Below the pieces are notes generated by a model. The model did not search any database, was not told where the DNA came from, and saw nothing but the letters and a program-made list of their open reading frames with translations. Made by a program: the position numbers and the translations under genes. A DNA stretch of 64,000 nucleotides from positions 868,001-932,000 of the forward strand of contig NZ_CP029187.1 in NCBI RefSeq assembly GCF_003097535.1, written 5' to 3'. Position 1 is the first letter of the stretch, and each line of letters starts with the position of its first letter. The DNA is from Flavobacterium pallidum. GTDB taxonomy: Bacteria; Bacteroidota; Bacteroidia; Flavobacteriales; Flavobacteriaceae. Positions 44,926-55,068 of the stretch are shown piece after piece.

Positions 44926-46098
44926 TTAATTATAAGTGTCTAAAAATGTTAGTCGATAAAAATAATAAATCCCCGATATCAAATGGAGTAAAAAAGCAAC
45001 AATCTCTATTTTATGAGCGCGCCAGCCAAGCGGATTGGTGAAAATGGATTTCAGTAACTGAATGATGCAAACGAAAAACAGTAAGAAACTGCACATAAAG
45101 GTTTGCCATATAAAATTACCGTCGAATTCCCTTTCGCCCGTTTCGCTCAAGGCATAAAAGATCAGCAAGCCGACAACCGTGCATAAAACAGCAAAAAAAA
45201 CCATATCCTGCTTCAAAAGTCGCCTGTTTTTTGCCAAAAACACAATCGGGAACAAATAACTTGAGATGATTGTACTGACTACAATAAGCAAAATCTGATA
45301 CCAATGCGTGGATCCGGTCCAATGTGCCAGAACGTTAAAGAAATCGATCTTTACTGACGATTGTTTTGCCACGGTCTCAGCAGAAATAAAAACATAATAA
45401 TATTGCAGGATGACAAAGAAAAAGGCCACAAAAACAGGAATGATGTTGATCCAAAACTGCCTGCTGAATTTATACTTCAGGAAGTTGAGCAGCGGATATG
45501 CTACCACATATACAAATATAAAACTGGGTTTGATTACAATATTGACCGCAATCAGCAATATGATGACAAGCGTGCGTGTGGGTTTATAGTCTGAAATTTG
45601 CTGTAACGAATTCCAAAACAACAATATCACAAATGGCATGGCAAATATAATCGTAGAATTATGCCAGATATTCGCCGGGAAATTTGCCAGGTAATAGATG
45701 TTATCAAGATATAAAATTGAAGGCAGGCTAAAACAAACCAGCAGTAAAAACGCAGCTAATGAAGAGACGATAATGGGTTTTTTGGCAATCGTCCCAATCT
45801 CAGAATGGATGATTTTTTTGGCAACATAATACTTTAAATACGAAATTGCCGCCAATACATAAATAGATACAAACAGTAATAGAATCAGGTCTTTTGAATA
45901 AAAACTCAAAGCATATACCGTAAAATAATATAAAAAGTTTACCTGAAACGGCATCTGTCCATCGGTATAACTTTTTATAAATTGGGCATGCAATTGGATG
46001 TCCGTGGCAACGACGTATGTCAAATGATTGAAGATCGATATCAAAAGCACCACAAGTATCAACTCGAAAACTCCATGGTTTTTACTAAAAAATTTCAT
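44926..46098 (-). CDS. polytopic membrane protein of the polysaccharide locus
   Basis: 390 residues with about 10 membrane segments; an early loop has TYVVATDIQLHAQFIKSYTDGQMPFQ, with an acidic residue in the first periplasmic loop as in GT-C enzymes. I do not recognise the family. It sits between the WecD-like gene (5 bp) and wecE (1 bp), so it may act on the Fuc4NAc-containing unit, perhaps as a GT-C transferase. This is inference. Confidence 0.7.
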   Translation of the reverse strand: MKFFSKNHGVFELILVVLLISIFNHLTYVVATDIQLHAQFIKSYTDGQMPFQVNFLYYFTVYALSFYSKDLILLLFVSIYVLAAISYLKYYVAKKIIHSEIGTIAKKPIIVSSLAAFLLLVCFSLPSILYLDNIYYLANFPANIWHNSTIIFAMPFVILLFWNSLQQISDYKPTRTLVIILLIAVNIVIKPSFIFVYVVAYPLLNFLKYKFSRQFWINIIPVFVAFFFVILQYYYVFISAETVAKQSSVKIDFFNVLAHWTGSTHWYQILLIVVSTIISSYLFPIVFLAKNRRLLKQDMVFFAVLCTVVGLLIFYALSETGEREFDGNFIWQTFMCSFLLFFVCIIQLLKSIFTNPLGWRAHKIEIVAFLLHLISGIYYFYRLTFLDTYN

Positions 46099-46103
46099 GC
46101 CTG

Positions 46104-46784
46104 TTATATTAATTTAACACTCCAATAATGCTTTATAAATGTTCTTTCGGAAATTCCGTACCCTTGCTTCTTATAAAAATTGCAGGCAGCCAGGTTATTT
46201 TCCTGAGTAGGTATCTGCAGTTTGCGAATGTTTTTTTTCCATAAACTGCCTTCCAGGAATTGCAGCAACTTCCCTCCAATTCCTTTTCCCTGGTGATCAG
46301 GGCTAACGGCAATCAGGCCGATTGTTGCCAAATCATTGTTGGTTTTATAGGTCACAAAACCCGTAATGTCGTTTCCCTCAACATACACCAGAACATCATC
46401 TGCGATTGTTTTTGAAATAGAATTGTCAATCCACTTCTGGTATAGTTCACGGAATTTTTCAACAGTAAAATGTGTGTCTAAAAAGAAACGGCTGAATTTC
46501 CCGCTTTCATAAGCCAGATCGTAGATTTCTTGCTTATCATATGGGATTTGGTCAATAGAAACAATAGGATTTGCTTCGTGATTGCCCTCGACAAGTGCTT
46601 TAGAAAAAACCAGCTTCACTTCTGAAAATCCGTTTTCAAATCCTTCAATCTGGGCATCAAAATCGTTGTTTGCCTTTACATACAACAAGTCATAGTCCGG
46701 TGTGGAGGTTAATTTTTCTTCATAAAAAGCCTCGCCAATCCTTAATCCGAAAAAATCGCTGTCCCAATCCAATCGCTTTATCAT
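46104..46784 (-). CDS. GNAT acetyltransferase, WecD-like
   Basis: 226 residues, the length of WecD. It begins with LDWDSDFFGLRIG, the family start, and the acetyl-CoA site is IGLIAVSPDHQGKGIGGKLLQFLE. It probably acetylates dTDP-Fuc4N, made by the wecE product two genes downstream, to dTDP-Fuc4NAc. It overlaps the GT2 stop as ATGA. Another amino-sugar acceptor cannot be excluded. Confidence 0.82.
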   Translation of the reverse strand: MIKRLDWDSDFFGLRIGEAFYEEKLTSTPDYDLLYVKANNDFDAQIEGFENGFSEVKLVFSKALVEGNHEANPIVSIDQIPYDKQEIYDLAYESGKFSRFFLDTHFTVEKFRELYQKWIDNSISKTIADDVLVYVEGNDITGFVTYKTNNDLATIGLIAVSPDHQGKGIGGKLLQFLEGSLWKKNIRKLQIPTQENNLAACNFYKKQGYGISERTFIKHYWSVKLI

Positions 46785-47707
46785 ATGATTTCGTCGATAA
46801 TATATACAGGCCTGTTTTTAGTCTGGTCGAATATCTTTCCGACATAAATCCCTACGACGCCGATCGTTGTTATGATAATGCCGGATAAAAACCATATTGA
46901 AACCATGATCGAGGTAAATCCGAGCACTTCGATTTCATGATGCATCGCCTGATAAATATAATAAATCCCGACGCAAAATGACAGCAGGGAAATGATCATT
47001 CCGAATTTCACAAAAAGCTTCAACGGTTTATTCGAGAACGAAATTATGGTATTGAAAGCCAGGCTCACCAATTTCGAAAAACTATAACTTGTCGTTCCCG
47101 AATCCCTTGGTGCATGTTCCACAATGATGGATGTAGATTTGTATCCGACAAAAGCTATGAATAATGGGAAAAACTTGATGTAATCGGATACCTCCAGCAC
47201 TGACTTAATGACTTGCTTATGGTAAATCCCATAATTTGCTATTTCATTATCGTACTTTGTATCTGTAAAGTAACCGTAAACTTTAGAGAAAATCTTCGAT
47301 GAAAGCTTTTTCAGGAAACTGTCTTCCCTGTTTTTCCTTCTTGCCTGCACGACTTCGAAACCTTCCTGTGCCTTGTTGTAGAGTTTTACGATTTCTTTCG
47401 GCTGGTCTTGTAAATCACAATCCATGACGACAGTCCACTCCCCTTTCGCCTGGCTTAATCCTGCCATAATTGCGGGATGCTGCCCGAAATTCCGACTGAG
47501 CCGGACACTTTTCACGTGGGGTTTTTTTGAAGACAGGACTTTCATGATTTCCCATGAATTGTCTTTGCTTCTGTCATCAACGAGAATTATTTCATAATCA
47601 ACATCGAGGGTAAGCATGGCCTTTTCGATTTCAGCGACCAATTTGTCTAAAAAACCCTCCGCTTTATAAATCGGGCTTACAATCGATATTTCAGGATTAC
47701 TCTTCAC
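46781..47707 (-). CDS. GtrB/DPM1-like polyprenyl-phosphate glycosyltransferase
   Basis: 308 residues. The GT2 domain has ISIVSPIYKAEGFL, ILVDDRSKDNSWE and VVMDCDLQDQP, and two membrane helices follow at the C-terminus. This layout is that of GtrB/ArnC/DPM1, which make polyprenyl-phosphate sugars. The start is GTG, sharing its G with the rmlD stop (TAGTG). It may feed the GtrII-like enzyme at 42285-43781. Confidence 0.92.
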   Translation of the reverse strand: MKSNPEISIVSPIYKAEGFLDKLVAEIEKAMLTLDVDYEIILVDDRSKDNSWEIMKVLSSKKPHVKSVRLSRNFGQHPAIMAGLSQAKGEWTVVMDCDLQDQPKEIVKLYNKAQEGFEVVQARRKNREDSFLKKLSSKIFSKVYGYFTDTKYDNEIANYGIYHKQVIKSVLEVSDYIKFFPLFIAFVGYKSTSIIVEHAPRDSGTTSYSFSKLVSLAFNTIISFSNKPLKLFVKFGMIISLLSFCVGIYYIYQAMHHEIEVLGFTSIMVSIWFLSGIIITTIGVVGIYVGKIFDQTKNRPVYIIDEII

Positions 47708-48543
47708 TATTTATTTTTTAAGCTCGTTTCCCAATTACTGATTTCAATTCCAAACGTTTTCTTTATTTTACTTTTATCCAGAACACTAAAATACGGACGC
47801 TTCGCCGGCGTTGGATAATGTGTTGTCGGAATTGGCTGTAAATCTATTTTAATTTTATTGATTTCAAATATTTTATTTGCAAAATCATACCATGAACACT
47901 GTCCTTCATTGCTGAAATTGTAAATCCCGAAAGTATTTTTCCCACTCCTTATCATTGTTATCAAAGCCTCGGCTAAATCCAAAGCGTTTGTAGGTGTTCC
48001 GAATTGATCGTTAACCACCGATAAACTCGTTTTTTCTGAAGCAAGCCTTAACATTGTTTTCCTGAAATTATTGCCAAAATCAGAATAAACCCAGGAGGTC
48101 CTGACAATGAAATGCTTATCCCAAATCGCAGCAATGGCTTTTTCACCTTCTAATTTTGTCTTACCGTAAACACCCGTTGGATTGGGCAGGTCTTCTTCGG
48201 TGTAAGGTTTGTCTGCATTTCCGTCGAAAACAAAATCTGTGGAAATATGTATAAGCAATGTCCCGAATTCCCTGCAAACCTTCGCCAGGTTTTCAGGACC
48301 TGTCACGTTTACGGCAAATGCTTTCGCCGGTTCGCTTTCGGCCTTATCAACTGCTGTATACGCCGCAGCGTTGATGCAATATGAAGGTTTTACAGCAGAA
48401 AAAACTGTTTCGCATTGTGCTAAGTCTGTGATATCAAGTTCAGACGAGCTATAAAAATGGAAAATGATCTGTGGATGGTTTGCTGCTATTTTCTGCAATG
48501 ACTGCCCCAATTGTCCAGAAGAACCGGTTACTAAAACTACCAT
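47707..48543 (-). CDS. rfbD: dTDP-4-dehydrorhamnose reductase
   Basis: 278 residues. NADPH-binding VTGSSGQLGQSL, INAAAYTAVDKAE, STDFVFDG, YGKTKLEGE (Tyr and Lys of the active site) and the late NDQFGTPTNALDLA are all present. The enzyme makes dTDP-L-rhamnose. It overlaps rmlC by 7 bp and the GT2 by 1 bp. Confidence 0.96.
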   Translation of the reverse strand: MVVLVTGSSGQLGQSLQKIAANHPQIIFHFYSSSELDITDLAQCETVFSAVKPSYCINAAAYTAVDKAESEPAKAFAVNVTGPENLAKVCREFGTLLIHISTDFVFDGNADKPYTEEDLPNPTGVYGKTKLEGEKAIAAIWDKHFIVRTSWVYSDFGNNFRKTMLRLASEKTSLSVVNDQFGTPTNALDLAEALITMIRSGKNTFGIYNFSNEGQCSWYDFANKIFEINKIKIDLQPIPTTHYPTPAKRPYFSVLDKSKIKKTFGIEISNWETSLKNK

Positions 48544-49088
48544 ATTTTTCTTGCGTTGGCGAGATTGTCGAGAAATTGGTCTTTTTCAGAGATGATCAGG
48601 TTGGCTGGATTGAATTGCCAGTCGATATTAATGTCAGGATCATTATACATAATGCCGCCTTCGGATTCTTTGTTGTAAAAATTATCGCATTTATAAAAAA
48701 AAGTAGCCGTCTCGCTAAGCACCAGAAATCCATGTGCAAAGCCCCTTGGAACAAAGAACTGGCGTTGATTTTCAGCCGAAAGTATGACATCGGCATGTTT
48801 TCCGAAAGTTGGTGACCCGGGTCGGAGATCCACAGCTACATCCAGTACCTCTCCCTGCAATACCCTGACGAGCTTTGCCTGTACATGATCGCCGGTCTGG
48901 TAATGCAGTCCCCTGAGTACCCCTTTCGACGAAAATGATTGATTGTCCTGGACAAAGTGAGTATCCGTACCGGTTTTTTCGCGGAAAATCCTTTCATTGA
49001 AACTTTCCATGAAATAACCTCTTCCGTCATAAATCAGTTTCGGCTCGATGATAAAACAGCCTTCGAGTTCCGTTTCGATGAAGTTCAT
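48537..49088 (-). CDS. rfbC: dTDP-4-dehydrorhamnose 3,5-epimerase
   Basis: 183 residues of the RmlC cupin family. GVLRGLHYQ holds the catalytic His, and DLRPGSPTFGKH with VPRGFAHGFLVLSE are characteristic. It acts after RmlB and before RmlD. It begins 4 bp after rmlA. Confidence 0.97.
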   Translation of the reverse strand: MNFIETELEGCFIIEPKLIYDGRGYFMESFNERIFREKTGTDTHFVQDNQSFSSKGVLRGLHYQTGDHVQAKLVRVLQGEVLDVAVDLRPGSPTFGKHADVILSAENQRQFFVPRGFAHGFLVLSETATFFYKCDNFYNKESEGGIMYNDPDINIDWQFNPANLIISEKDQFLDNLANARKIW

Positions 49089-49092
49089 TAGG

Positions 49093-49950
<858 letters not shown>

Positions 49951-49953
49951 AAT

Positions 49954-50934
49954 TTAGTTTGCTGTGCTTTCCTTAAATTTTAAGGATTGCCTTTTATAAA
50001 AACGAATGAACAATTTTCCAAAAATAAACAGTACGATTAAAAGCACCGGGAAAACATAAGTTTCCGACGAAGGTGTTTCAATATTCGAAACAATGCTGAT
50101 GTCCTTTATGATCTTTTGATAATTGATAAGCTCAATCCTCCTGTTTCCCTGTTCGGTAACAAGGTTATATTTTGATTTCAAAACCTCATCAATCTGCGTG
50201 TCCTCACTGTAATAAATCAGGTTGCCGTTTTTTGCGCCTTTTCCGTCAGCATTGGAAAAATTATCAAGCAGGGCATTGATCTGGTTGATGGTTTGTTCGT
50301 TATATTGCATCTTTTGCTTTACATTCTCAAGCGCTTCTTTCTGGATGATTTTCAAATAATCGTTGTCGTTTAAGGCCGCCAGCAGCGGTTGTATGGTGTT
50401 TGCGTCCGTGGCCTTGCCTTTGGTGGAGAAAGTGATTTGGTGATAGGAATAATTTTTGCTTGTAATCTTATCTTTCAAAACCTTGTCGATACTTCCGTTT
50501 TCAGCCATAAGACGTAGAAGATCCATGTTTTCCTCCCTGTCCCTTACAAAATTGTAAGGGTCAATGATAGGCTCTATTTTTAGTTTTGATATGTTTTTAG
50601 GGAATTGTAATCCCATTTTTTTTAGAAAAACAGTATCTCCTTCACTGATTTTGGAATTGATCAGCTCAATTTTAGCATACAGATAATCCGAGCTCCCGAA
50701 GTTCGGCAATACGATGATTTCATGGTTGTACTTCTTTTGGTTGCTGTCCATGAAAATTCCCAATCCGACCCCTACAGCAAACAATATCAGGATAATGACC
50801 GCATTTTTTATAAAAAACCGGATTGATTTAAATATACCTGTACCAATATTCTTAAATCCACTGTTAATCTTTTTGGAAATCTGGGACAGGTCAATTTCCT
50901 TGTCTTCCGGAACGTTTTTAGGGGTATTACTCAT
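49954..50934 (-). CDS. Wzz-like chain-length determinant protein
   Basis: 326 residues with two membrane helices (about residues 45-65 and 290-310) enclosing a periplasmic coiled region, the polysaccharide co-polymerase layout. A second-helix region VFPVLLIVLFIFGKLFIRFYKRQ precedes a short basic tail. It should set the chain length made by Wzy. No tyrosine-kinase domain is attached. It is 8 bp after the DUF6909-like gene. Confidence 0.8.
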   Translation of the reverse strand: MSNTPKNVPEDKEIDLSQISKKINSGFKNIGTGIFKSIRFFIKNAVIILILFAVGVGLGIFMDSNQKKYNHEIIVLPNFGSSDYLYAKIELINSKISEGDTVFLKKMGLQFPKNISKLKIEPIIDPYNFVRDREENMDLLRLMAENGSIDKVLKDKITSKNYSYHQITFSTKGKATDANTIQPLLAALNDNDYLKIIQKEALENVKQKMQYNEQTINQINALLDNFSNADGKGAKNGNLIYYSEDTQIDEVLKSKYNLVTEQGNRRIELINYQKIIKDISIVSNIETPSSETYVFPVLLIVLFIFGKLFIRFYKRQSLKFKESTAN

Positions 50935-50942
50935 TTTATGCT

Positions 50943-52631
50943 TTATTTTATGTTAAAGATTTGTTCTAGTATTTTAATTGTGATCAGGTATGTCGGCTTT
51001 ACCCCTGTGGTACCCAATCCTCCTGAAGCGAGTGTGCTTCCGGTTTCAAGCGGGTTATCCGAAGCGTAATAGGCATACCTTACTTTCACATCGGGATTGA
51101 TGCTCTTCCTTATTTTCGAAGCCGATTGTATCGCTTTCTGGTAGTAAGCGCCTTCCATTTCCAATCCGATTACACCCCAGGTCGAGTCGTGGAAAAACTT
51201 CAGCAAATCCTTATTTTGCAATGAAGTCCCTAAAACGGTGACCATCGGTCCGGCAAAAACCGGGATATCATTCCCTTCAAGCATTTCAGCTGTCAGCTCA
51301 TTTTCAAACGGGTAATTGTCGCCGGTGCCTTCGTTGATGTGCGCTGACGGAATCATGATATCGCCTTTTCCGCCTTCCAGAATACCGGCTTTCCCCATAA
51401 TCGACACGGATTCTACATTCAGGAAATGCTTTTTATTTTTCGATTCCTGGTATGGTTTCAGCAATTCGTCGATTGTTTCATAAGCCTGTTCGCCAAAGGC
51501 ATAATCCATAACGATGATTACGGGTTCTCCGTTTGGCTTTGCTTTTGCAAAAGTGGATTTTTTCCAGTCAATTTTGGCTGTATCGAAAATCTGCACGTCA
51601 ATATTAGTACCAGAAGTATCCGGCAGTGAAATCATGCCGTGAAGCTTTGCAAAATCTTCCACTTTGTCACGAACGTCATGTGCTCCGGGCCTGCTCAGCT
51701 CTTCATACACATGGAAATCCGGCTTGTCCTTGTATTTGATGCGGTGTACATAAGGCGCGAAAATCGAATTCATCACGCTGTGCATGTTCGCGCTGATGAT
51801 GTGGATTGGCCTGTCGAGCAGGTTATTTTCCTTCAAGGTCTGCTTGATATTCGTGGCCCAGATTTCTCCGTGGATGTGGTGCCCAAGCCTTTCGCGTAAA
51901 ATCGGGCTGAAGGTAATGGTGCGTTTGCTGCTCTCCAAAACCTCTTCCAAAGCGCCTTTCCCGAGCCAGTAAATGACGTGCAGGAAACGGTCGGGCTTTT
52001 CAGCATTCCCGAACCCGTCATAAATCGAAAGGATTTCAGCGAACGAGCGCCCAAGGATATTTGCTGTATGCGAAATCGCTTTCTCCTTTTCGATCTGCGT
52101 CAGTTTTTTAGTCTGTAGGACGGTTTGTTCCAGTTTTTGCCAGTCGCGGGACACTTCGCCGCTTTCATCAAGCAGGATGCGGTTCTTAATCTTATGCGAT
52201 TCGATGAAGATGAATGTAAGGTGGGTCAGGATATCATAAATATCGGAGCGCCCGCGCGTGATTTCCACGTTCATCTGCTCATCGTCGATGCGGTAGCAAT
52301 TGCGTTTCCGCTTTGGTGGCACAATGGCCTTGAAATGGGATTTCGAATAGCCTTCATCTGAAATCAAATTGATGAAACGGCATTCCTCTATCCCGACCGG
52401 AAGCCTTTCAATGACATACAAAAGGCCGCTCAATTCGACTTTCTCTTCGGCAATGGAGCCGTAAATTTCAGGCCTTAAATCCAGTAAGGCTTCACGTAAG
52501 GTTTCACCTGAAACCCCCATCGGCTTATAGAAACCGCGGTTGAATAAATGCCTGATGGTAATGTACAATCGTTCAATAGCTGCTGACGATTCTTGCGCCC
52601 TGGAGCGCGAAATGTTTTTAACTTCACTCAT
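50943..52631 (-). CDS. DUF6909-like protein with C-terminal nucleoside-phosphorylase signature
   Basis: 562 residues, soluble. The N-terminal half has an unusual charged, helical region (RHLFNRGFYKPMGVSGETLREALLDLRPEIYG). The C-terminal half holds IVMDYAFGEQAYETIDELL and GVIGLEMEGAYYQKAI; the GLEMEGAY stretch is the ribose-binding motif of the PNP/MTA nucleosidase fold. I recall it as DUF6909. It could cleave a nucleoside or nucleotide, but the substrate is unknown. It is the first gene of the operon with wzz and rml, behind a -7 element. Confidence 0.65.
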   Translation of the reverse strand: MSEVKNISRSRAQESSAAIERLYITIRHLFNRGFYKPMGVSGETLREALLDLRPEIYGSIAEEKVELSGLLYVIERLPVGIEECRFINLISDEGYSKSHFKAIVPPKRKRNCYRIDDEQMNVEITRGRSDIYDILTHLTFIFIESHKIKNRILLDESGEVSRDWQKLEQTVLQTKKLTQIEKEKAISHTANILGRSFAEILSIYDGFGNAEKPDRFLHVIYWLGKGALEEVLESSKRTITFSPILRERLGHHIHGEIWATNIKQTLKENNLLDRPIHIISANMHSVMNSIFAPYVHRIKYKDKPDFHVYEELSRPGAHDVRDKVEDFAKLHGMISLPDTSGTNIDVQIFDTAKIDWKKSTFAKAKPNGEPVIIVMDYAFGEQAYETIDELLKPYQESKNKKHFLNVESVSIMGKAGILEGGKGDIMIPSAHINEGTGDNYPFENELTAEMLEGNDIPVFAGPMVTVLGTSLQNKDLLKFFHDSTWGVIGLEMEGAYYQKAIQSASKIRKSINPDVKVRYAYYASDNPLETGSTLASGGLGTTGVKPTYLITIKILEQIFNIK

Positions 52632-52652
52632 TAAATGTTATTTTCTAACCTG

Positions 52653-52660
52653 CAAATGTA
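52653..52660 (-). promoter_or_regulatory. -7 promoter element of the DUF6909-wzz-rml operon
   Basis: Minus strand TACATTTG, 21 bp before the ATG at 52631; no clear TTG at -33. Confidence 0.6.
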
Positions 52661-52673
52661 GGGTTTTTATTTT

Positions 52674-53567
52674 TTAATTGGTCAGTGTAAGATTTATCGC
52701 GGGTTCAATCACGGTGCCTTTGTATTTTCCTTCGTAAGTGCTCTTCTTTACATTCTTAAACCATTTGCCGCCTTGAAAACGGAAAGTATGTTCCTTTTCT
52801 ACAGGATTACAGACCACCGTCGGGGCATAGGTATCGAAACTGTTTTTCTTACGGTTTTCATCCCTGTATTCATAAATATACTTGTTGCTTTCTATGATCA
52901 TCCATTCAAAACCGATGAAGATTCCGTTTTCAGGAATGGAAAGATGGTACTTTGACAAGTCAACGATATTTTTCTTCCCGCCTTTTTTCACGCTAATAAT
53001 AATATCTTCATCCACAAGATCAGCGCCGGGAAAACCGTTTTCTGCTACAGCAAAAATCCTGAGTTTAAAAGTGGCATCTTTAATATTGCTTTCGGTAAAA
53101 ATGATGGCATTTTTGATAAAAGGGGTTTCGGTATACGTGTTTTCAAAAGGGAAAAATTTCGCATCAATCCATGGTGTTGCGCCACAAAGTTGATTGTGGT
53201 GGATTTTTTCAGAACCGCCAATTTCTATTTCTTTTATGTCTGACGGTTTTCTGGCCGTAACTTTTACCTCATCCAGTTTAATTACGGCTTCCTTTAATAA
53301 TACAATGGCTGCGTCTGCGGTTTTTACGGTTTTCGCCTGATAACCAACTCCTGTGAAAACGAGGTTTTTGCTTGCATCAGCCTGTATTGAAAAGGTCCCG
53401 TCCTGTTCAGAAGTGGTGCCTGTATTTCCGTTTTCAATCCAAATGTTGATGTACGGGATCGGTTGCCCGGAAAGGCTGTCTTTTACGATGCCAAGGATTT
53501 GGCTGAAGCCTGAAAAGCTAACAAGCAACGTCAAACAAAGCCAACTTCCAATCTTTAAATTCTTCAA
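52674..53567 (-). CDS. exported protein with CarboxypepD_reg-like domain
   Basis: 297 residues with a signal peptide (LCLTLLVSFSGFSQ). Residues 24-100 form the Ig-like carboxypeptidase-regulatory domain (GIVKDSLSGQPIPYINIWIENGNTGTTSEQDGTFSI), common at the N-terminus of Bacteroidota outer-membrane proteins. The remaining 190 residues are beta-rich and unrecognised. It starts 3 bp after the GH3-like gene stop. Confidence 0.85.
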   Translation of the reverse strand: MKNLKIGSWLCLTLLVSFSGFSQILGIVKDSLSGQPIPYINIWIENGNTGTTSEQDGTFSIQADASKNLVFTGVGYQAKTVKTADAAIVLLKEAVIKLDEVKVTARKPSDIKEIEIGGSEKIHHNQLCGATPWIDAKFFPFENTYTETPFIKNAIIFTESNIKDATFKLRIFAVAENGFPGADLVDEDIIISVKKGGKKNIVDLSKYHLSIPENGIFIGFEWMIIESNKYIYEYRDENRKKNSFDTYAPTVVCNPVEKEHTFRFQGGKWFKNVKKSTYEGKYKGTVIEPAINLTLTN

Positions 53568-53586
53568 TTTTTAAATCTTTAAATTT
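53547..53586. repeat. low-complexity repeat spanning a gene junction (type B)
   Basis: CTTTAAATTCTTCAATTTTTAAATCTTTAAATTTTCC runs across the end of the GH3-like gene and the start of the next gene. Because of it both proteins have NLKI (C-terminal ENLKI and N-terminal MKNLKI). Confidence 0.55.
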
Positions 53587-55067
53587 TCCAACTCTCCTGC
53601 AATGTTCCGGTCATTCGACAACCTCGGGATCTTATTCTGTCCGCCTAATTTTCCTATCGATTTCATATAATCGTTGAATCCGTTCGGCTTTACTTTCGAA
53701 ATGACCAGCGTCCGCAACACATTCCCGGAAATCAAATCGTCGTAATACGTGTTTTGTTTTCGCATCGCGTTATCGATTTTCAAAGAAAAATCCTCCAGGT
53801 TTTGCGGTTCGTTTTCAAATTCGATAAACCATTCGTGGTACGGAAGTCCGTTCTGCGGATTGATTTGCGGTGCCACGGTGAATTCATTGATGCGGACATG
53901 CGTATCCTGGATCGCTTCCTGTAACGCCCTTTCGACTTCCTTGCCAATGACATGTTCGCCAAAAGCAGAAATGAAATGCTTGATCCTTCCGGAGACGATC
54001 AAACGATACGGTTTTAGTGACGTAAATTGCACCGTATCGCCAATATTATACGCCCAAAGCCCGGCATTGGTGGAAATGATGAGCACGTAATTTTGTTCCA
54101 GTGCCACTTCGCCGATCGTATAACGTTTAGGATTTTCTGTAAAGAATTCTTCGGATTTTACAAATTCATAAAAGATGCCTGAATTCAAAAGCAGCAACAT
54201 GCCCTTTTCCTTTTGCGAATCCTGGTAGGCGAAAAACCCTTCCGAAGCCGGGAATAGTTCAATGCTGTCCACTTTGCGGCCAATCAGGTTCTCGAATTTC
54301 GCGCGGTACGGTTCATAGTTTACACCGCCGTAGATAAACAGGTTGAAGTTTTCAAACAAGGTCCCGACAGGCTTTCCGGTTTTCTCTTTCAGTTTTTCAA
54401 AATACATCTGCACCCACGACGGAATCCCGGAAATCACCGTCATATTTTCATTGACGGTTTCTTTTACAATCGCATCAACCTTGGTTTCCCAATCTTCAAT
54501 GCAATTTGTTTTTAAGGATGGAAGACGGTTTTTCTGCAAATATTTCGGGACATAATGCGCTACGATTCCGGACAATCTCCCAAGTTTAATCCCATTTTTT
54601 TCATCGAGTTCGGGACTGCCCTGCAGGAAAATCATTTTGCCGTTCACGAAATCTGCATTTCCGGTTTCATGGATGTAATGTAAAATCGCATCGCGTGCCG
54701 CCTGGATGTGAGATGGCATCGACTCCTTTGTCAGTGGGATGTATTTTGCACCGGAGGTCGTTCCGGAAGTTTTGGCGAAATAAAGCGGTTTTCCGGGCCA
54801 AAGTACATTTTCTTCGCCATGAACCACTTTTTCAACATACGGTTTCAGCTGCTCATAATCACGGACCGGGACGTTTTTTACAAAATCAGCGTGATTTTTA
54901 ATCTGATTGAAATGATGGTCTTTCCCGAATTGCGTCTGACCTGCTTTTGCAATCAAATCTTTAAAAACTTTTTGCTGCGTGGCCACTGGATTTTGTGCCC
55001 ATTTTTGGGTTTTCTTAAAAATTCGCGAAGCGAAAATTTTTGCGGCGACCGCCTTGATTGAAGCCAT
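53571..55067 (-). CDS. GH3 family acyl-adenylate enzyme
   Basis: 498 residues. The ATP-binding motif FAKTSGTTSGAKYIPLT, LFPASEGFFAYQD and YNIGDTVQFTS are those of the plant auxin-responsive GH3 fold, which adenylates carboxylates and joins them to amino acids. The bacterial family's substrate is unknown. It lies one base after the M23 peptidase gene. Confidence 0.92.
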   Translation of the reverse strand: MASIKAVAAKIFASRIFKKTQKWAQNPVATQQKVFKDLIAKAGQTQFGKDHHFNQIKNHADFVKNVPVRDYEQLKPYVEKVVHGEENVLWPGKPLYFAKTSGTTSGAKYIPLTKESMPSHIQAARDAILHYIHETGNADFVNGKMIFLQGSPELDEKNGIKLGRLSGIVAHYVPKYLQKNRLPSLKTNCIEDWETKVDAIVKETVNENMTVISGIPSWVQMYFEKLKEKTGKPVGTLFENFNLFIYGGVNYEPYRAKFENLIGRKVDSIELFPASEGFFAYQDSQKEKGMLLLLNSGIFYEFVKSEEFFTENPKRYTIGEVALEQNYVLIISTNAGLWAYNIGDTVQFTSLKPYRLIVSGRIKHFISAFGEHVIGKEVERALQEAIQDTHVRINEFTVAPQINPQNGLPYHEWFIEFENEPQNLEDFSLKIDNAMRKQNTYYDDLISGNVLRTLVISKVKPNGFNDYMKSIGKLGGQNKIPRLSNDRNIAGELENLKI

Positions 55068-55068
55068 A

